DNA of 39,024 nucleotides from Clostridia bacterium (GTDB lineage Bacteria; Bacillota; Clostridia; Oscillospirales; Acutalibacteraceae): NCBI GenBank assembly GCA_017435865.1, contig JAFSEF010000002.1, positions 1 to 39,024 of the forward strand, read 5' to 3'. Shown piece by piece: positions 9,501 to 16,258 of this stretch (position 1 is its first letter; each line of letters starts with the position of its first letter). The notes under the pieces were generated by a model. It saw only the letters and a program-made list of their open reading frames with translations, ran no database searches and was not told where the DNA came from. The position numbers and the translations under genes were made by a program.

Positions 9501-10577
9501 GATAACACGGCACATGGCAGCAATGTCCGCTTTGTCTGACGGCATTTCGGGGTTTGGTGCAGGTTTTGGGTCAGCAAGAAACAACACCTTGACAGCTCCG
9601 TTTGCATTGGCGGTATACAACTGTTCAAGATGTTTTCCGACACCCTGTGCTTTGGAAGCATCGGGCAGAATGCCTGCCACGGTCAGCAGGGTTCTTGCTT
9701 TTTCGGGTACATTCCGCGTCGGTCGCATGGAAAGCAACGGCGGCTGCGATACAAGGTGCACACTCAGTGCATCCCATACAGGTCGTACAATCGCAAACAC
9801 GGGCAGCAGCAACACAAAAAACAAAAACCATTTCCCTGTCAGCCATGCAGCCGCAAAACTCAGCAGCACCGCACTCACCGCTTCCGCAAGGGTAAAAACA
9901 AATCCTGCCGTCTGCTTTTGTGCAGGCAGAGCAAGATAAAAACCGATGTGATGATTTTCGTTGCGGGCAAGCGTCAGTTTTTCTGTCAGGAACGCAATCT
10001 GCGATTTTCCTTCCTGCACGGACAGCTTCTGCACGCTGCGGCGGTAAGCCTGCTTTGTCGGGATATCCATATCGGCATAATGTCCTGACGGATCCTGCAG
10101 CAACAGGCGTTCTGCGGCACTGTAAGCGGAAAAGTGTGTTTCAAAATCGATTTCCCGCAGTGCAAGCACACTTTTGACGGCATGTATGAGCAGGTCTGCA
10201 TTGTCCGTTTCAACACCCGTGGCGGCACTGTGGACGGCTGCCGCATACAGAAAAAACGGAACTTCCGCACAATCGGCAAGCGATAACGAAGCTCTGTCAA
10301 GGGCATTGAACAGGTCTTCTTCCGTCGGCAACGCACCGTCAGGCAACAACGAACAACACAATGCAAACAGATTCCTGCGTTCCTGCCTGCCGTCCGCGGT
10401 GTCTTTACGCGGCGTACGCAGAAAATGCAGTGCATCTGTGCAGGCTGCGTGCAGAAGATGATAATTGTCGGTCAGCCACCTGCCCTGTTCGGTCTGTTGC
10501 ACACGTTGCAACTCCCGTTTGCAGGCTCGCCGCAGAATATGTGCATCCCTGCGTAAAAGTACACCAACAGAATCCAT
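3585..10577 (-). CDS. Cyclic beta-1,2-glucan synthase-like giant protein (GT84 + GH94)
   Basis: A 2330-residue membrane protein with NdvB/ChvB architecture, somewhat shorter than proteobacterial NdvB (about 2800). An N-terminal helical region with GRWLTDNYHLL is followed by membrane segments near residues 225-265. A GT84 glucosyltransferase domain (about 280-600) has DADT near 430, SHDCLEGG near 545 and RWLRGDWQ near 578. Further membrane segments lie at about 610-790. A glycoamylase-like domain (about 840-1250) includes AHHVGMSLL near 1150, and the C-terminal part is a GH94 phosphorylase domain with GGDWNDAM near 2081-2088. GT84 uses UDP-glucose to build beta-1,2-glucan and GH94 trims chains by phosphorolysis. 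GGAGGAG precedes the ATG. It is monocistronic and divergent from the GH42 gene. It could instead make a linear glucan or act only as a phosphorylase. Confidence 0.85.
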   Translation of the reverse strand: MDSVGVLLRRDAHILRRACKRELQRVQQTEQGRWLTDNYHLLHAACTDALHFLRTPRKDTADGRQERRNLFALCCSLLPDGALPTEEDLFNALDRASLSLADCAEVPFFLYAAAVHSAATGVETDNADLLIHAVKSVLALREIDFETHFSAYSAAERLLLQDPSGHYADMDIPTKQAYRRSVQKLSVQEGKSQIAFLTEKLTLARNENHHIGFYLALPAQKQTAGFVFTLAEAVSAVLLSFAAAWLTGKWFLFFVLLLPVFAIVRPVWDALSVHLVSQPPLLSMRPTRNVPEKARTLLTVAGILPDASKAQGVGKHLEQLYTANANGAVKVLFLADPKPAPNPEMPSDKADIAAMCRVIDKLNERYGGGFLFAVRGRVFSPTQGEYTAHERKRGALVTLASVIAGNADSGFAVLHGDTQKLKDTRYLFTLDADTVLSFDTLSFAVAAAMHPLNRPRTDAACTRVEQGFAVIVPSARVSLQSAAQSLFSVLMNDGGGAGVYTSGVSERGMALFGSSNFTGKGLVDVRLFHRLCRSFPQQYVLSHDCLEGGILRTAFDGRGSFTDSFPVSERSYFERLHRWLRGDWQNARFLFMPVGKCRLPANTKLLLADNLRRAVTPIAAMVLLAVSLFCDTQAAFVLQLAAVLSSCAGDLFAALRTVFAQGPFSLSSRYFSSRIPGEIGAFVRCLLLVGMLPQTVWCCVSAAVRSLWRMLVSHKRLLEWKTAAQSDSAAASQPLQHIVFPLACAGVLFWTGTVFARVIGLLFAVNVVFSLFASARVPQRQQLTSSQKDMLLSDCAAMWKFFEENAGEEDHFLPPDNLQETPVFRIAHRTSPTNIGLYLCCILAAADFSFIDASGLCTRISRTLDTVEKLEKAEGNLLNWYDTRTLQALPPRYVSTVDSGNFLCCLAALEQGLQTYLPACPQLQTQILRIRKLLKNTDLRNLYNENRRLFYVGMDADTRQKSPSCYDLYMSEARMTSFLAVASGQVPGEHWRSLGRTAVRKDSFSGAVSWTGTFFEYFMPCLFLPVPDNSFSAESLSFCLYVQKRHAAHAGIPWGITESGYYACDSALNYAYKAHGVAPLALKRVADYENVVAPYASYLALLQFPRLAVHNLNRLRTMHLYGRYGFCEAADFTPKRTNGEDYCVVRSYMAHHVGMSLLGAANCLTDGIFVRRFMSNPMVSPAAGLLEEKASACTRVFRDVQPGTMPLLPVRPDRAQETVLCENVFFAANGEWTSLADRYGRNVQVFAGNRLLQNRTFCGGTAVACIYKDQVYPLAADAACNMQFSQTAVSSQQQCGPFSVRTAQAVHPTMPAALFPVRVDNTAQERQKAAVCFYLEPLLLPVFSADEHPAYSRLFVSCSYDEEEKIFIFGRQNAENGLFMAVGLWDSAPFSFETDREQVLFRGGADAFPVTASFGQLQNNLSGTDRCLALHIPVAAEGGESVEHTLILTAAATPSEAAQRLRAVRARPLPDTQKCALNPFTRQPRLLHTAENICAQLFFDAPAAKSVKKARLQAVSRADLWAAGVSGDVPVVLLETQAEDERSQLVDFITLQSRMTALGLAADFVFVRGRTGGYSDTPDAVVRETAAGIKGFAEVLPKALQKSSLTDATLSSLRAFSLCVLPYDREETLLPQFVQHYERLSVTPAQQENGAVPCGWQFSHTPPVPWCVTQSNSVFGFLAADDSPGFTWAGNAQRNKITPWRNDTRAGGDGEELLLGNGTSVWSLCKGAACQYTDTQAVYMGSADGIAFRLAVAADAKAQRKRLSVYLKNTTAGQKNITLAYQLQPILSASAADSRFVRACGTDGNVLMYNPVNADVPGFALLSCDRESFCSFAEDACFAFLHGEGKLPKEAAETLTQQTAVCTKLSLPSGASSAVVFTLQFARTQEALQKLSLVPFVPKKSIAAQIRTGDPVLDAFGNGLLLHTVLDTRFSARCGFWQCGGAWGFRDQLQDALCLMYRTPHLTRRQILRCAAAQFAEGDVLHWHHVLFPKGERKAHIVGVRTRCSDDLLWLPFVTALYVLHTKDVGILQTKIAYLQAEQLRENEKDRYARYERGDTKSSLYAHCVQAIVRACRFGEHGLPLMGGGDWNDAMGAVGENGKGESVWLAMFLSLTLERFSEVCDLVGDRRHFARFRALAASVKMNIDRCAWEEDRYLRAFFDDGTPLGAEDSPACTLDVLPQSFAVFCSMPDRHRVRTALATAYNRLFDPRAGLVRLFETPFEPHTKYAGYINFYPVGVRENGGQYTHAAVWFALALLQAGLREQAKEVAKAICPAMRYEQGKDAAAKRYRAEPYAPCGDVAAVGELCGRGGWSLYTGSAGWFLLLLKMLSDE

Positions 10578-10662
10578 GCAAAAATCTCCTCCGTTTTTTC
10601 GTCAGTTCTTTCTTTAGTCTGCACCGCAAATGCAAAGCGTATGCAAATTTTTACTCCCGAAA

Positions 10663-10691
10663 TAGACTTTTGCGGATGTTTGTGGTATGAT
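10663..10691 (+). promoter_or_regulatory. Sigma-A promoter of the GH42 gene
   Basis: TAGACT (10663-10668), a 17-bp spacer and TATGAT (10686-10691) lie 34 bp upstream of the start codon. Just upstream (10629-10647) are two ATGCAAA copies as direct repeats, a possible regulator site in this divergent intergenic region. Confidence 0.6.
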
Positions 10692-10725
10692 GAAACCATA
10701 CACTTGCAACCGAAAGGAGATTTCC

Positions 10726-12729
10726 ATGGACGATAAACTTTTTGACCGCATCATTCACGGCGGCGACTACAACCCCGATCAATGGCTGAACACGCCGGAA
10801 ATATGGGACGAAGATATGCGTCTGATGAACCTGGCACACGTCAACAGTGCAACCGTCGGCATTTTTGCATGGTCCCTGATTGAACCGCAGGAAGGCGTTT
10901 ACGATTTTTCCTGCCTTGACACCATCATGGACAAGCTGCACGAAAACGGGAAAGCTGTCATTCTTGCCACTCCCTCAGGTGCAAGACCGCCCTGGCTTGC
11001 AGAAAAATACCCCGAAGTGCTGCGTGTGGAAGAAAACGGCATCCGCAACCTGTTCGGCGTACGCCACAACCACTGCCTGACCTCACCTGTATACCGTGAA
11101 AAGGTCCGCAACATCAACCGTATGCTTGCCGAACGCTACAAAGAGCATCCTGCTCTGAAAATGTGGCACATATCCAACGAATACAGCGGCGAATGCCACT
11201 GTGACCTGTGTCAGAATGCGTTCCGTGCATGGTTGAAAAAAGAATACAACAATGACATAGACGATCTCAACGAACGCTGGTGGAACGGCTTCTGGAGCCA
11301 CAGACTCAACAGCTTCGAACAGATCAGCTCCCCCGTCAACCGCGGTGAAAACCATGTGTCGGCACTCAAGCTCGCATGGAAACGCTTTGTGACAGACAGC
11401 CACATTTCCTTTTATGAAAACGAAATTGCTCCGCTGCGTGAGCTGACCCCCGATATTCCCATCACAACCAATTTTATGCGGATGTATGACGGCATCGACT
11501 ATCAGAAATTTGCGCAACACCTGGATCTGATTTCATGGGACAGCTACCCTGCATGGGAAAAAGGCAACAACGAAGAAGAAAGCATTTCCGTCGCATTCAC
11601 ACATGACGTGTTCCGTTCCATGAAAGGCGGCAAACCTTTCTTCCTGATGGAAAGTACACCCTCACTTGTCAACTGGCATCCCGTCAACAAGCTGCCAAAG
11701 CCTGCAAGACAAGCACTTTCCTCCATGCAGGCGGTTGCACACGGTGCGGACAGCATTCAGTATTTTCAGTGGAGAAAAAGCCGCGGCGGTCACGAAAAAT
11801 ACCACGGTGCGGTGGTGGATCACTGCGGCCACGAAAACACAAGGGTCTTCCGCGAGGTCACAAGACTCGGCAAGCAGCTTGAACTTCTCGCAGACATCAC
11901 AGGTTCCCGTACCGACAGCCACGTTGCCGTTGTGTGCGACTGGGAAAACATCTGGGCAGTTCGCTATTTCTGCGGCTACAACAACAACCGCCGTGACTAT
12001 ATCAAAGAATGTGAAAAATGGTATGCCCCCTTCTGCAAACGCGGCATTGCAACGGACGTGATTGCCATGGATGCCGATTTTTCAAAATATGACCTTGTGA
12101 TTGCTCCGTTTTTGTATATGCTCAAGGACGGTACGGCAGAACGCATTGAGGAGTATGTAAAAAACGGCGGCACGTTCCTGATGACTTACCTGTCTGCATT
12201 GGTCGATACGGATGACCGCTGCTACCTCGGCGGTTTCCCTGCAGGAAACTTGAAAAACGTGTTCGGTATCGTCTGCGAAGAAACCGATTCACTCCCTGAA
12301 AACATGACGGGGAAAGCTTCTTTCAACGGCAAAATGTATGACGTCAACCACGTCTGCGACATTCTGCACGCAGATACGGCTGCAGTGCTCGGCACCTATG
12401 AAAGTGACTTTTATGCAGGCACTCCCGCGGTCACCAAAAACACCTTCGGAAAAGGTGCGGCATGGTATGCGGCTTTCAGAAATGATGATTGCCTTGCAAA
12501 TGACATCTGTCAGCAACTCATTGCCGAAACAGGGCTTGTGTCCGATGCTGCCTTCCCTGTTCCCGACGGCGTGCAGGTACGCAAAAGAGGAGATTTCCTG
12601 TTTGTGCTCAATTTTGCAGACGACAACCGCAGCATTTGCCTTGACAAGGAATACACCGATGTACTGGCAGAATGCCCCTGCAGCGGCACTGTCTCGCTAC
12701 CCGAATGCGGTTATCTTATTTTAAAATAA
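10726..12729 (+). CDS. GH42 beta-galactosidase
   Basis: A 667-residue cytoplasmic glycosidase with no signal peptide. It hydrolyses terminal beta-galactosides such as galactooligosaccharides. Diagnostic features are GGDYNPDQW at the N-terminus, the acid/base N151-E152 in HISNEYSG, the nucleophile E309 in FLMESTPS, and four cysteines (C117, C157, C159, C162) matching the structural zinc site of the family. The trimerisation domain follows from about 400 and a small beta domain ends the protein. Length is normal. AAAGGAG sets the start at 10726 rather than an in-frame ATG near the promoter. It has its own promoter and terminator and no sugar transporter beside it. Confidence 0.93.
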   Translation: MDDKLFDRIIHGGDYNPDQWLNTPEIWDEDMRLMNLAHVNSATVGIFAWSLIEPQEGVYDFSCLDTIMDKLHENGKAVILATPSGARPPWLAEKYPEVLRVEENGIRNLFGVRHNHCLTSPVYREKVRNINRMLAERYKEHPALKMWHISNEYSGECHCDLCQNAFRAWLKKEYNNDIDDLNERWWNGFWSHRLNSFEQISSPVNRGENHVSALKLAWKRFVTDSHISFYENEIAPLRELTPDIPITTNFMRMYDGIDYQKFAQHLDLISWDSYPAWEKGNNEEESISVAFTHDVFRSMKGGKPFFLMESTPSLVNWHPVNKLPKPARQALSSMQAVAHGADSIQYFQWRKSRGGHEKYHGAVVDHCGHENTRVFREVTRLGKQLELLADITGSRTDSHVAVVCDWENIWAVRYFCGYNNNRRDYIKECEKWYAPFCKRGIATDVIAMDADFSKYDLVIAPFLYMLKDGTAERIEEYVKNGGTFLMTYLSALVDTDDRCYLGGFPAGNLKNVFGIVCEETDSLPENMTGKASFNGKMYDVNHVCDILHADTAAVLGTYESDFYAGTPAVTKNTFGKGAAWYAAFRNDDCLANDICQQLIAETGLVSDAAFPVPDGVQVRKRGDFLFVLNFADDNRSICLDKEYTDVLAECPCSGTVSLPECGYLILK

Positions 12730-12743
12730 AATAATAAAACAAG

Positions 12744-12774
12744 AGAGGAGCTGTCTTCTGCAGCTCCTCTTTCT
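12744..12774 (+). terminator. Bidirectional terminator between GH42 and SGNH genes
   Basis: AGAGGAGCTG (12744-12753) pairs with CAGCTCCTCT (12761-12770). T-rich sequence follows on the + side and A/T-rich sequence on the other, in a convergent intergenic gap of 57 bp. Confidence 0.8.
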
Positions 12775-12786
12775 CTTCACTCTGTT

Positions 12787-13569
12787 TTATGCTTTCTGCA
12801 GCACCTCAATCAGACAACTGCGGAAATGCGGCAACCACCACTGTGCATACCCTGCTTTGGTCGGATGAATGGCATCCACGAGATACAATTCCCGTTGCTC
12901 TTGCGTAATGGCATTGACTTCTTCATTGTTCCACAGGTCGAGCACCGTAATATCCCACTTTGCGGCAATCGTTGCAAGCAGATCTACCATATCGGCATAA
13001 GCAGCACTGTCATACTTCGCCTGCGTGTAAAAAACAACAGGACAATTCCATGTCTGCCTGACATAGGAGATGATGAACTCAATCGCACCCGCCACGGTGG
13101 ATGTGTCAAACGAAGCAGCATCCGTTGTATCGGAAATACTGCCCAACGGTATGTTTTTTGTGGCATCGTTGGTGGACAACTGACAGACAAAAACATCAGG
13201 GCGGACAGACGTATCCGTTTTCTGCAGACGGCTGACATAAGAATTGCCTGAGAGGTCAGCAAGCGTTGTACCCGACACGGCTTCTTTGCGACAGATGATG
13301 CCGTCCGTTGCCGCAAGGTAATCCGCAAAGCTCTCTCCCATGGATGCATACCCGTAGGTAACGGATGAACCAAGGAACAAAACGGTTTTTCCCTGCAAAG
13401 GACTGTTGGTTTCAGGCTGCATATTTTTCACACTGTATTCCCCCCGATTGCCGGCATGAAACAAGCCGAACATATTTGCCGTAAAAACACCTGCCGCCAC
13501 AACGGCTGCCGACAGTATACATAACAACGGTCGGACGATCTTTTTTCTTTTTTTGTCCGCCATATACAT
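12787..13569 (-). CDS. Membrane-anchored SGNH/GDSL-type hydrolase
   Basis: A 260-residue protein with a basic N-terminus and one hydrophobic segment (about 12-35), so it is exported and either anchored or cleaved. The SGNH blocks are present: FLGSSVTYG with nucleophile S69, a conserved glycine in AVSGTTL (G100), LSTNDA with N134, and VDAIHPT with D232/H235. SGNH enzymes are esterases or lipases, often deacetylating polysaccharides, which suits this carbohydrate block. GGAGAAAGGA at 13571-13580 supports ATG 13569, or 13563 two codons later. The longer frame from 13602 overlaps the promoter of the divergent gene. Divergent from the beta-helix gene with about 90 bp between starts. Confidence 0.88.
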   Translation of the reverse strand: MYMADKKRKKIVRPLLCILSAAVVAAGVFTANMFGLFHAGNRGEYSVKNMQPETNSPLQGKTVLFLGSSVTYGYASMGESFADYLAATDGIICRKEAVSGTTLADLSGNSYVSRLQKTDTSVRPDVFVCQLSTNDATKNIPLGSISDTTDAASFDTSTVAGAIEFIISYVRQTWNCPVVFYTQAKYDSAAYADMVDLLATIAAKWDITVLDLWNNEEVNAITQEQRELYLVDAIHPTKAGYAQWWLPHFRSCLIEVLQKA

Positions 13570-13601
13570 ATCCTTTCTCCTATTTTTATGCACATTATTC
13601 A

Positions 13602-13630
13602 TTGCAAAAACTGTTTTTCCGTGATAGAAT
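13602..13630 (+). promoter_or_regulatory. Sigma-A promoter of the beta-helix gene
   Basis: TTGCAA (13602-13607), 17-bp spacer, TAGAAT (13625-13630), 28 bp before the start codon at 13659, which has GGAGG at 13647-13651. Confidence 0.65.
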
Positions 13631-13658
13631 TATTGCATCACATCATGGAGGTTTTTTT

Positions 13659-15296
13659 ATGAAACTGTTTCGTACCTGCATTTGCATTCTTCTTGCACTT
13701 ACGTTGACAATCAGCGGATTGGCTTTTTCCGCATCCGCACTCAACGTGCCGCAAACCCATTACATTGATGTCCTCAACGGCAACGATGCCAACGACGGTC
13801 TGACCCCCGAAACCGCTGTGCAGTCTGTCAATGGTCTTAAAATCAACGAAGTCATTCCCGGTACAAAATTCCTGTTCAGAAACGGCGGTGTTTACGACTG
13901 CAATGTCGTCATCGGCGAATGGCAGGGTACCAAAGAAAATCCCGTTGTCATCTCTTCCTACGGTGAAGGTGAAACAGCCATCCTGAAAACCGATCTGCAC
14001 ACGGAAGTGTTTCAGCTGATTGACTGCTCTTACGTTACCATCAGCGATCTTTCTATCACTGCTCCCAACGGCGGCGGTATCTGGATTGACACACTTAACA
14101 AAACAAGCGAAGGCATTACACTTGAAAACCTGTATTTCTACGATATGCAGAACCACACCGTCAACTCCCGTGACGATTTCAGCCGCGGTGCCGCTGCTGC
14201 AAGAGCCGCTGTGATGATCAAGGGTCTGCCGGCACGTTCAAGATATGCCGTCAACGATCTGACCGTGACGGGTTGTGAAGTGTACAACTGCGGCAACGGT
14301 GTCATCATCTGGGGTTCGTGGAATGATCAGCAGCAACCCTGGTGCGAAACCGAAGAAGAAATCGATCCCGTTTACAACACAGGTGTGCTTGTAGAGCATT
14401 GCTATTTCCACGATATGGATGCCGAAGCAGTGGTTGTCGGTATGTGTGACGGTGCTTTGGTCACACACTGCAGAGCCATCAACTGCTGTCAGGGTCTCGG
14501 TGTGGACGAAAACGGAGAGATTATGTATTTCACCGCTGCCATGTGGTTCTGGGGCAGCGAAAACAGCACCATCCAATACTGTGAAATCGCAGGTCAGAAG
14601 AACGTAGGCGACGGTATGGCGGTTGACTTTGACTCGCATTCCAACAACTGCACCTATCAGTACATCTATTCGCATGACAACACCCGTTTCATGTGCAACT
14701 GCCCGAATTACAGCGGTCAGCACAACAACACCGTTCGTTTTTGCCTGTCGGTCAATGACAACGGCGGCAGAAGTGCCTGTGCAGGCGGTTCGGGTGAATA
14801 CGGTTTCAGTTTCTACAACAACACCATCATCAACTGCGGTGAATTCCAGTTCTTCAATATTTACGATTCCTATATAGCAAATAATATCATTGTTCCCGCC
14901 GACGGTCAAGTGGTTTCGTATCGTCTGAACGAATTGTTGACTGCAGGTAACACATTTACCAATAACTGCTATTACAATGTGTTCACACCCTTGTTTGATC
15001 CGACTGCCATGAACACGGTTCCCGGCTTCACAGCTGCGGATGTTACGGATTACAACAGCTTCACCCTTTCGGCTGACTCTCCGCTGATCGGTGCCGGTGC
15101 TGCAGTAAAAGGCACGGAAGCAATGACCGACTTCTTCGGGAACCCCATTGAAAGCAATAACATCGGCTGCTACTGCGGTACGGGTACGGACAGCGAATAC
15201 ATCCCCGAGGGTGCTGTCAACAAGGTTATACGCATGATCAGCCACATTTTTGAAATTCTCATGCACGAGATTATGAACTTGCTCGAAGACATCTGA
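13659..15296 (+). CDS. Secreted right-handed parallel beta-helix protein
   Basis: A 545-residue protein with a signal peptide (about 1-26, ending SASA). Its start resembles polysaccharide-lyase-like surface proteins: YIDVLNGNDANDGLTPETA is the familiar Asp/Asn/Gly-rich opening of pectate-lyase-fold domains. Regular strand-turn repeats follow to about residue 460 (for example VTGCEVYNCGNGVII and VEHCYFHDMDAEAVVVG), consistent with a beta-helix. Then DSPLIGAG and a short closing region. The last ~25 residues (NKVIRMISHIFEILMHEIMN...) form an unusual amphipathic hydrophobic helix. A polysaccharide lyase or glycosidase activity is likely, but the substrate is not readable. It may act with the divergent SGNH hydrolase on the same glycan. 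Confidence 0.82.
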   Translation: MKLFRTCICILLALTLTISGLAFSASALNVPQTHYIDVLNGNDANDGLTPETAVQSVNGLKINEVIPGTKFLFRNGGVYDCNVVIGEWQGTKENPVVISSYGEGETAILKTDLHTEVFQLIDCSYVTISDLSITAPNGGGIWIDTLNKTSEGITLENLYFYDMQNHTVNSRDDFSRGAAAARAAVMIKGLPARSRYAVNDLTVTGCEVYNCGNGVIIWGSWNDQQQPWCETEEEIDPVYNTGVLVEHCYFHDMDAEAVVVGMCDGALVTHCRAINCCQGLGVDENGEIMYFTAAMWFWGSENSTIQYCEIAGQKNVGDGMAVDFDSHSNNCTYQYIYSHDNTRFMCNCPNYSGQHNNTVRFCLSVNDNGGRSACAGGSGEYGFSFYNNTIINCGEFQFFNIYDSYIANNIIVPADGQVVSYRLNELLTAGNTFTNNCYYNVFTPLFDPTAMNTVPGFTAADVTDYNSFTLSADSPLIGAGAAVKGTEAMTDFFGNPIESNNIGCYCGTGTDSEYIPEGAVNKVIRMISHIFEILMHEIMNLLEDI

Positions 15297-15324
15297 GTTC
15301 ACACATCTGCAAACAAAACAACCT

Positions 15325-15355
15325 GAGGATCTGCAAACGCAGATCCTCTTTTTTT
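15325..15355 (+). terminator. Intrinsic terminator after the beta-helix gene
   Basis: GAGGATCTGC (15325-15334) pairs with GCAGATCCTC (15339-15348), with a T-run to 15355. Confidence 0.9.
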
Positions 15356-15516
15356 GGTCTTCACGGAGAGTTTGGGAATTTTGATAAATCGAGAATCAAA
15401 TTGGAGTTTATCGGGGAAGCAGCCAATCACGGGGACGAGCACCCTGATTGACTCCCCAACTCCCCGACAACCCGCAATTTTCATTCCTAAACTCCCCTTT
15501 GTTTCCGTGAAGAACC
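15356..15516 (+). mobile_element. MITE-like 161-bp inverted-repeat element
   Basis: The left end GGTCTTCACGGAGAGTTT is inverted at the right end as AAACTCCCCTTTG plus GTTTCCGTGAAGAACC (15501-15516). Internal sequence also folds back (GGAGTTTATCGGGG against CCCCAACTCCCCGAC). No coding frame lies inside. The left ~58 bp recurs at 38825-38878, and a degenerate piece recurs at 3532-3574. I see no clear target-site duplication and no transposase. Confidence 0.55.
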
Positions 15517-15538
15517 TTTTTTGTGCTTTACAGAAAAA

Positions 15539-15590
15539 CCGCTGTACGGATGGCCTTTTTTACAGTCATGTACAGCGGCTTTTCTTTTTT
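15539..15590 (+). terminator. Hairpin with T-rich tail upstream of the XRE operator region
   Basis: CCGCTGTAC (15539-15547) pairs with GTACAGCGG (15570-15578), followed by CTTTTCTTTTTT. The loop carries another TTACAG half-site. It may isolate the XRE promoter from upstream read-through. Confidence 0.55.
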
Positions 15591-15743
15591 CAGTTTTCTG
15601 TAAAAACAGACTATAAAATTACTGTCGATTTCTGTAAAAAACACTTGACTTTTACAGAAGATTGTATTATAATCGAATATGTTCCGATCATTATTACAGA
15701 ACACTGTATTAATACCCATCTAAACTATTACAGTATTCTGTAA
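15588..15743 (+). promoter_or_regulatory. Array of four TTACAG-N4-CTGTAA operator-like sites
   Basis: Four pseudo-palindromes with identical 6-4-6 geometry occur at 15588-15603 (TTTCAG/CTGTAA), 15652-15667 (TTACAG/TTGTAT), 15694-15709 (TTACAG/CTGTAT) and 15728-15743 (TTACAG/CTGTAA, perfect). Isolated half-sites flank them near 15529, 15634 and 15759. The second site exactly fills the spacer of the promoter at 15645-15673. This is the arrangement expected for autorepression by the XRE protein encoded at 15802. Confidence 0.7.
15645..15673 (+). promoter_or_regulatory. Sigma-A promoter of the XRE gene
   Basis: TTGACT (15645-15650), 17-bp spacer, TATAAT (15668-15673). The spacer is occupied by an operator-like site. 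This leaves a 5' leader of about 120 nt that carries two more sites. Confidence 0.8.
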
Positions 15744-15801
15744 AAATGAAGCCATTTTTTACAGAATACACAAAATCGACAACCGTCGGAAGGAGGGAAC
15801 C

Positions 15802-16137
15802 ATGGATTCAACATATGTCAGAATCAAGCAGCTTTGTGATGCCCGCGGCATCCGTTTGTCTGCCATGGCACAGGACATCGGCATCCGCAGTTCCGTCTTT
15901 ACCGAGCTCAAAAAAGGGCGAACGCGGCAACTGTCCGCACGCACGCTGCAAAAGGTGGCTGACTATTTCGGCGTCTCCACCGACAGCCTGCTCGAAAGCA
16001 GCGGCGACACACAGGCGGACGAAATCCGCGATGCACTGTACGCCAAACGCAGACTCCTGTTTGACATGAGTGCCAAGGCAAGTGACGAAACCCTTGATAC
16101 AATCATCAAAATCGTCGGTGCCCTCGTCGAACAGTAA
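15802..16137 (+). CDS. XRE-family helix-turn-helix regulator
   Basis: A 111-residue DNA-binding protein. Residues 6-66 form a Cro/C1-type HTH (IKQLCDARGIRLSAMAQDIGI...VFTELKKGRTRQLSARTLQKVADYFGVSTDSLL). The remaining ~45 residues are a helical C-terminus that may mediate dimerisation (RRLLFDMSAKASDETLDTI...). AAGGAGGG precedes ATG 15802 by about 6 nt. The 6-4-6 operator array in its own leader strongly suggests negative autoregulation. Similar regulators control prophages, toxin-antitoxin pairs or stress genes, but no phage genes are visible here. The next gene lies 121 bp downstream, past a weak hairpin, so co-transcription is possible. Confidence 0.88.
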   Translation: MDSTYVRIKQLCDARGIRLSAMAQDIGIRSSVFTELKKGRTRQLSARTLQKVADYFGVSTDSLLESSGDTQADEIRDALYAKRRLLFDMSAKASDETLDTIIKIVGALVEQ

Positions 16138-16258
16138 ATGCACAAAAAAAACTGCCAACCAAGGCAAACCACCCCGGTCGGCAGACAAAAGCTGCAACAA
16201 AAATGCAATTCAATTCCGTTAATAATTCACTTCAAATAAAAGAAAAGAGGAAACAGTC

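Noticed and set aside
14238-15302. 354-codon minus-strand frame
   Set aside because: Antisense to the beta-helix protein; its end coincides with that gene and its translation has no recognisable features.
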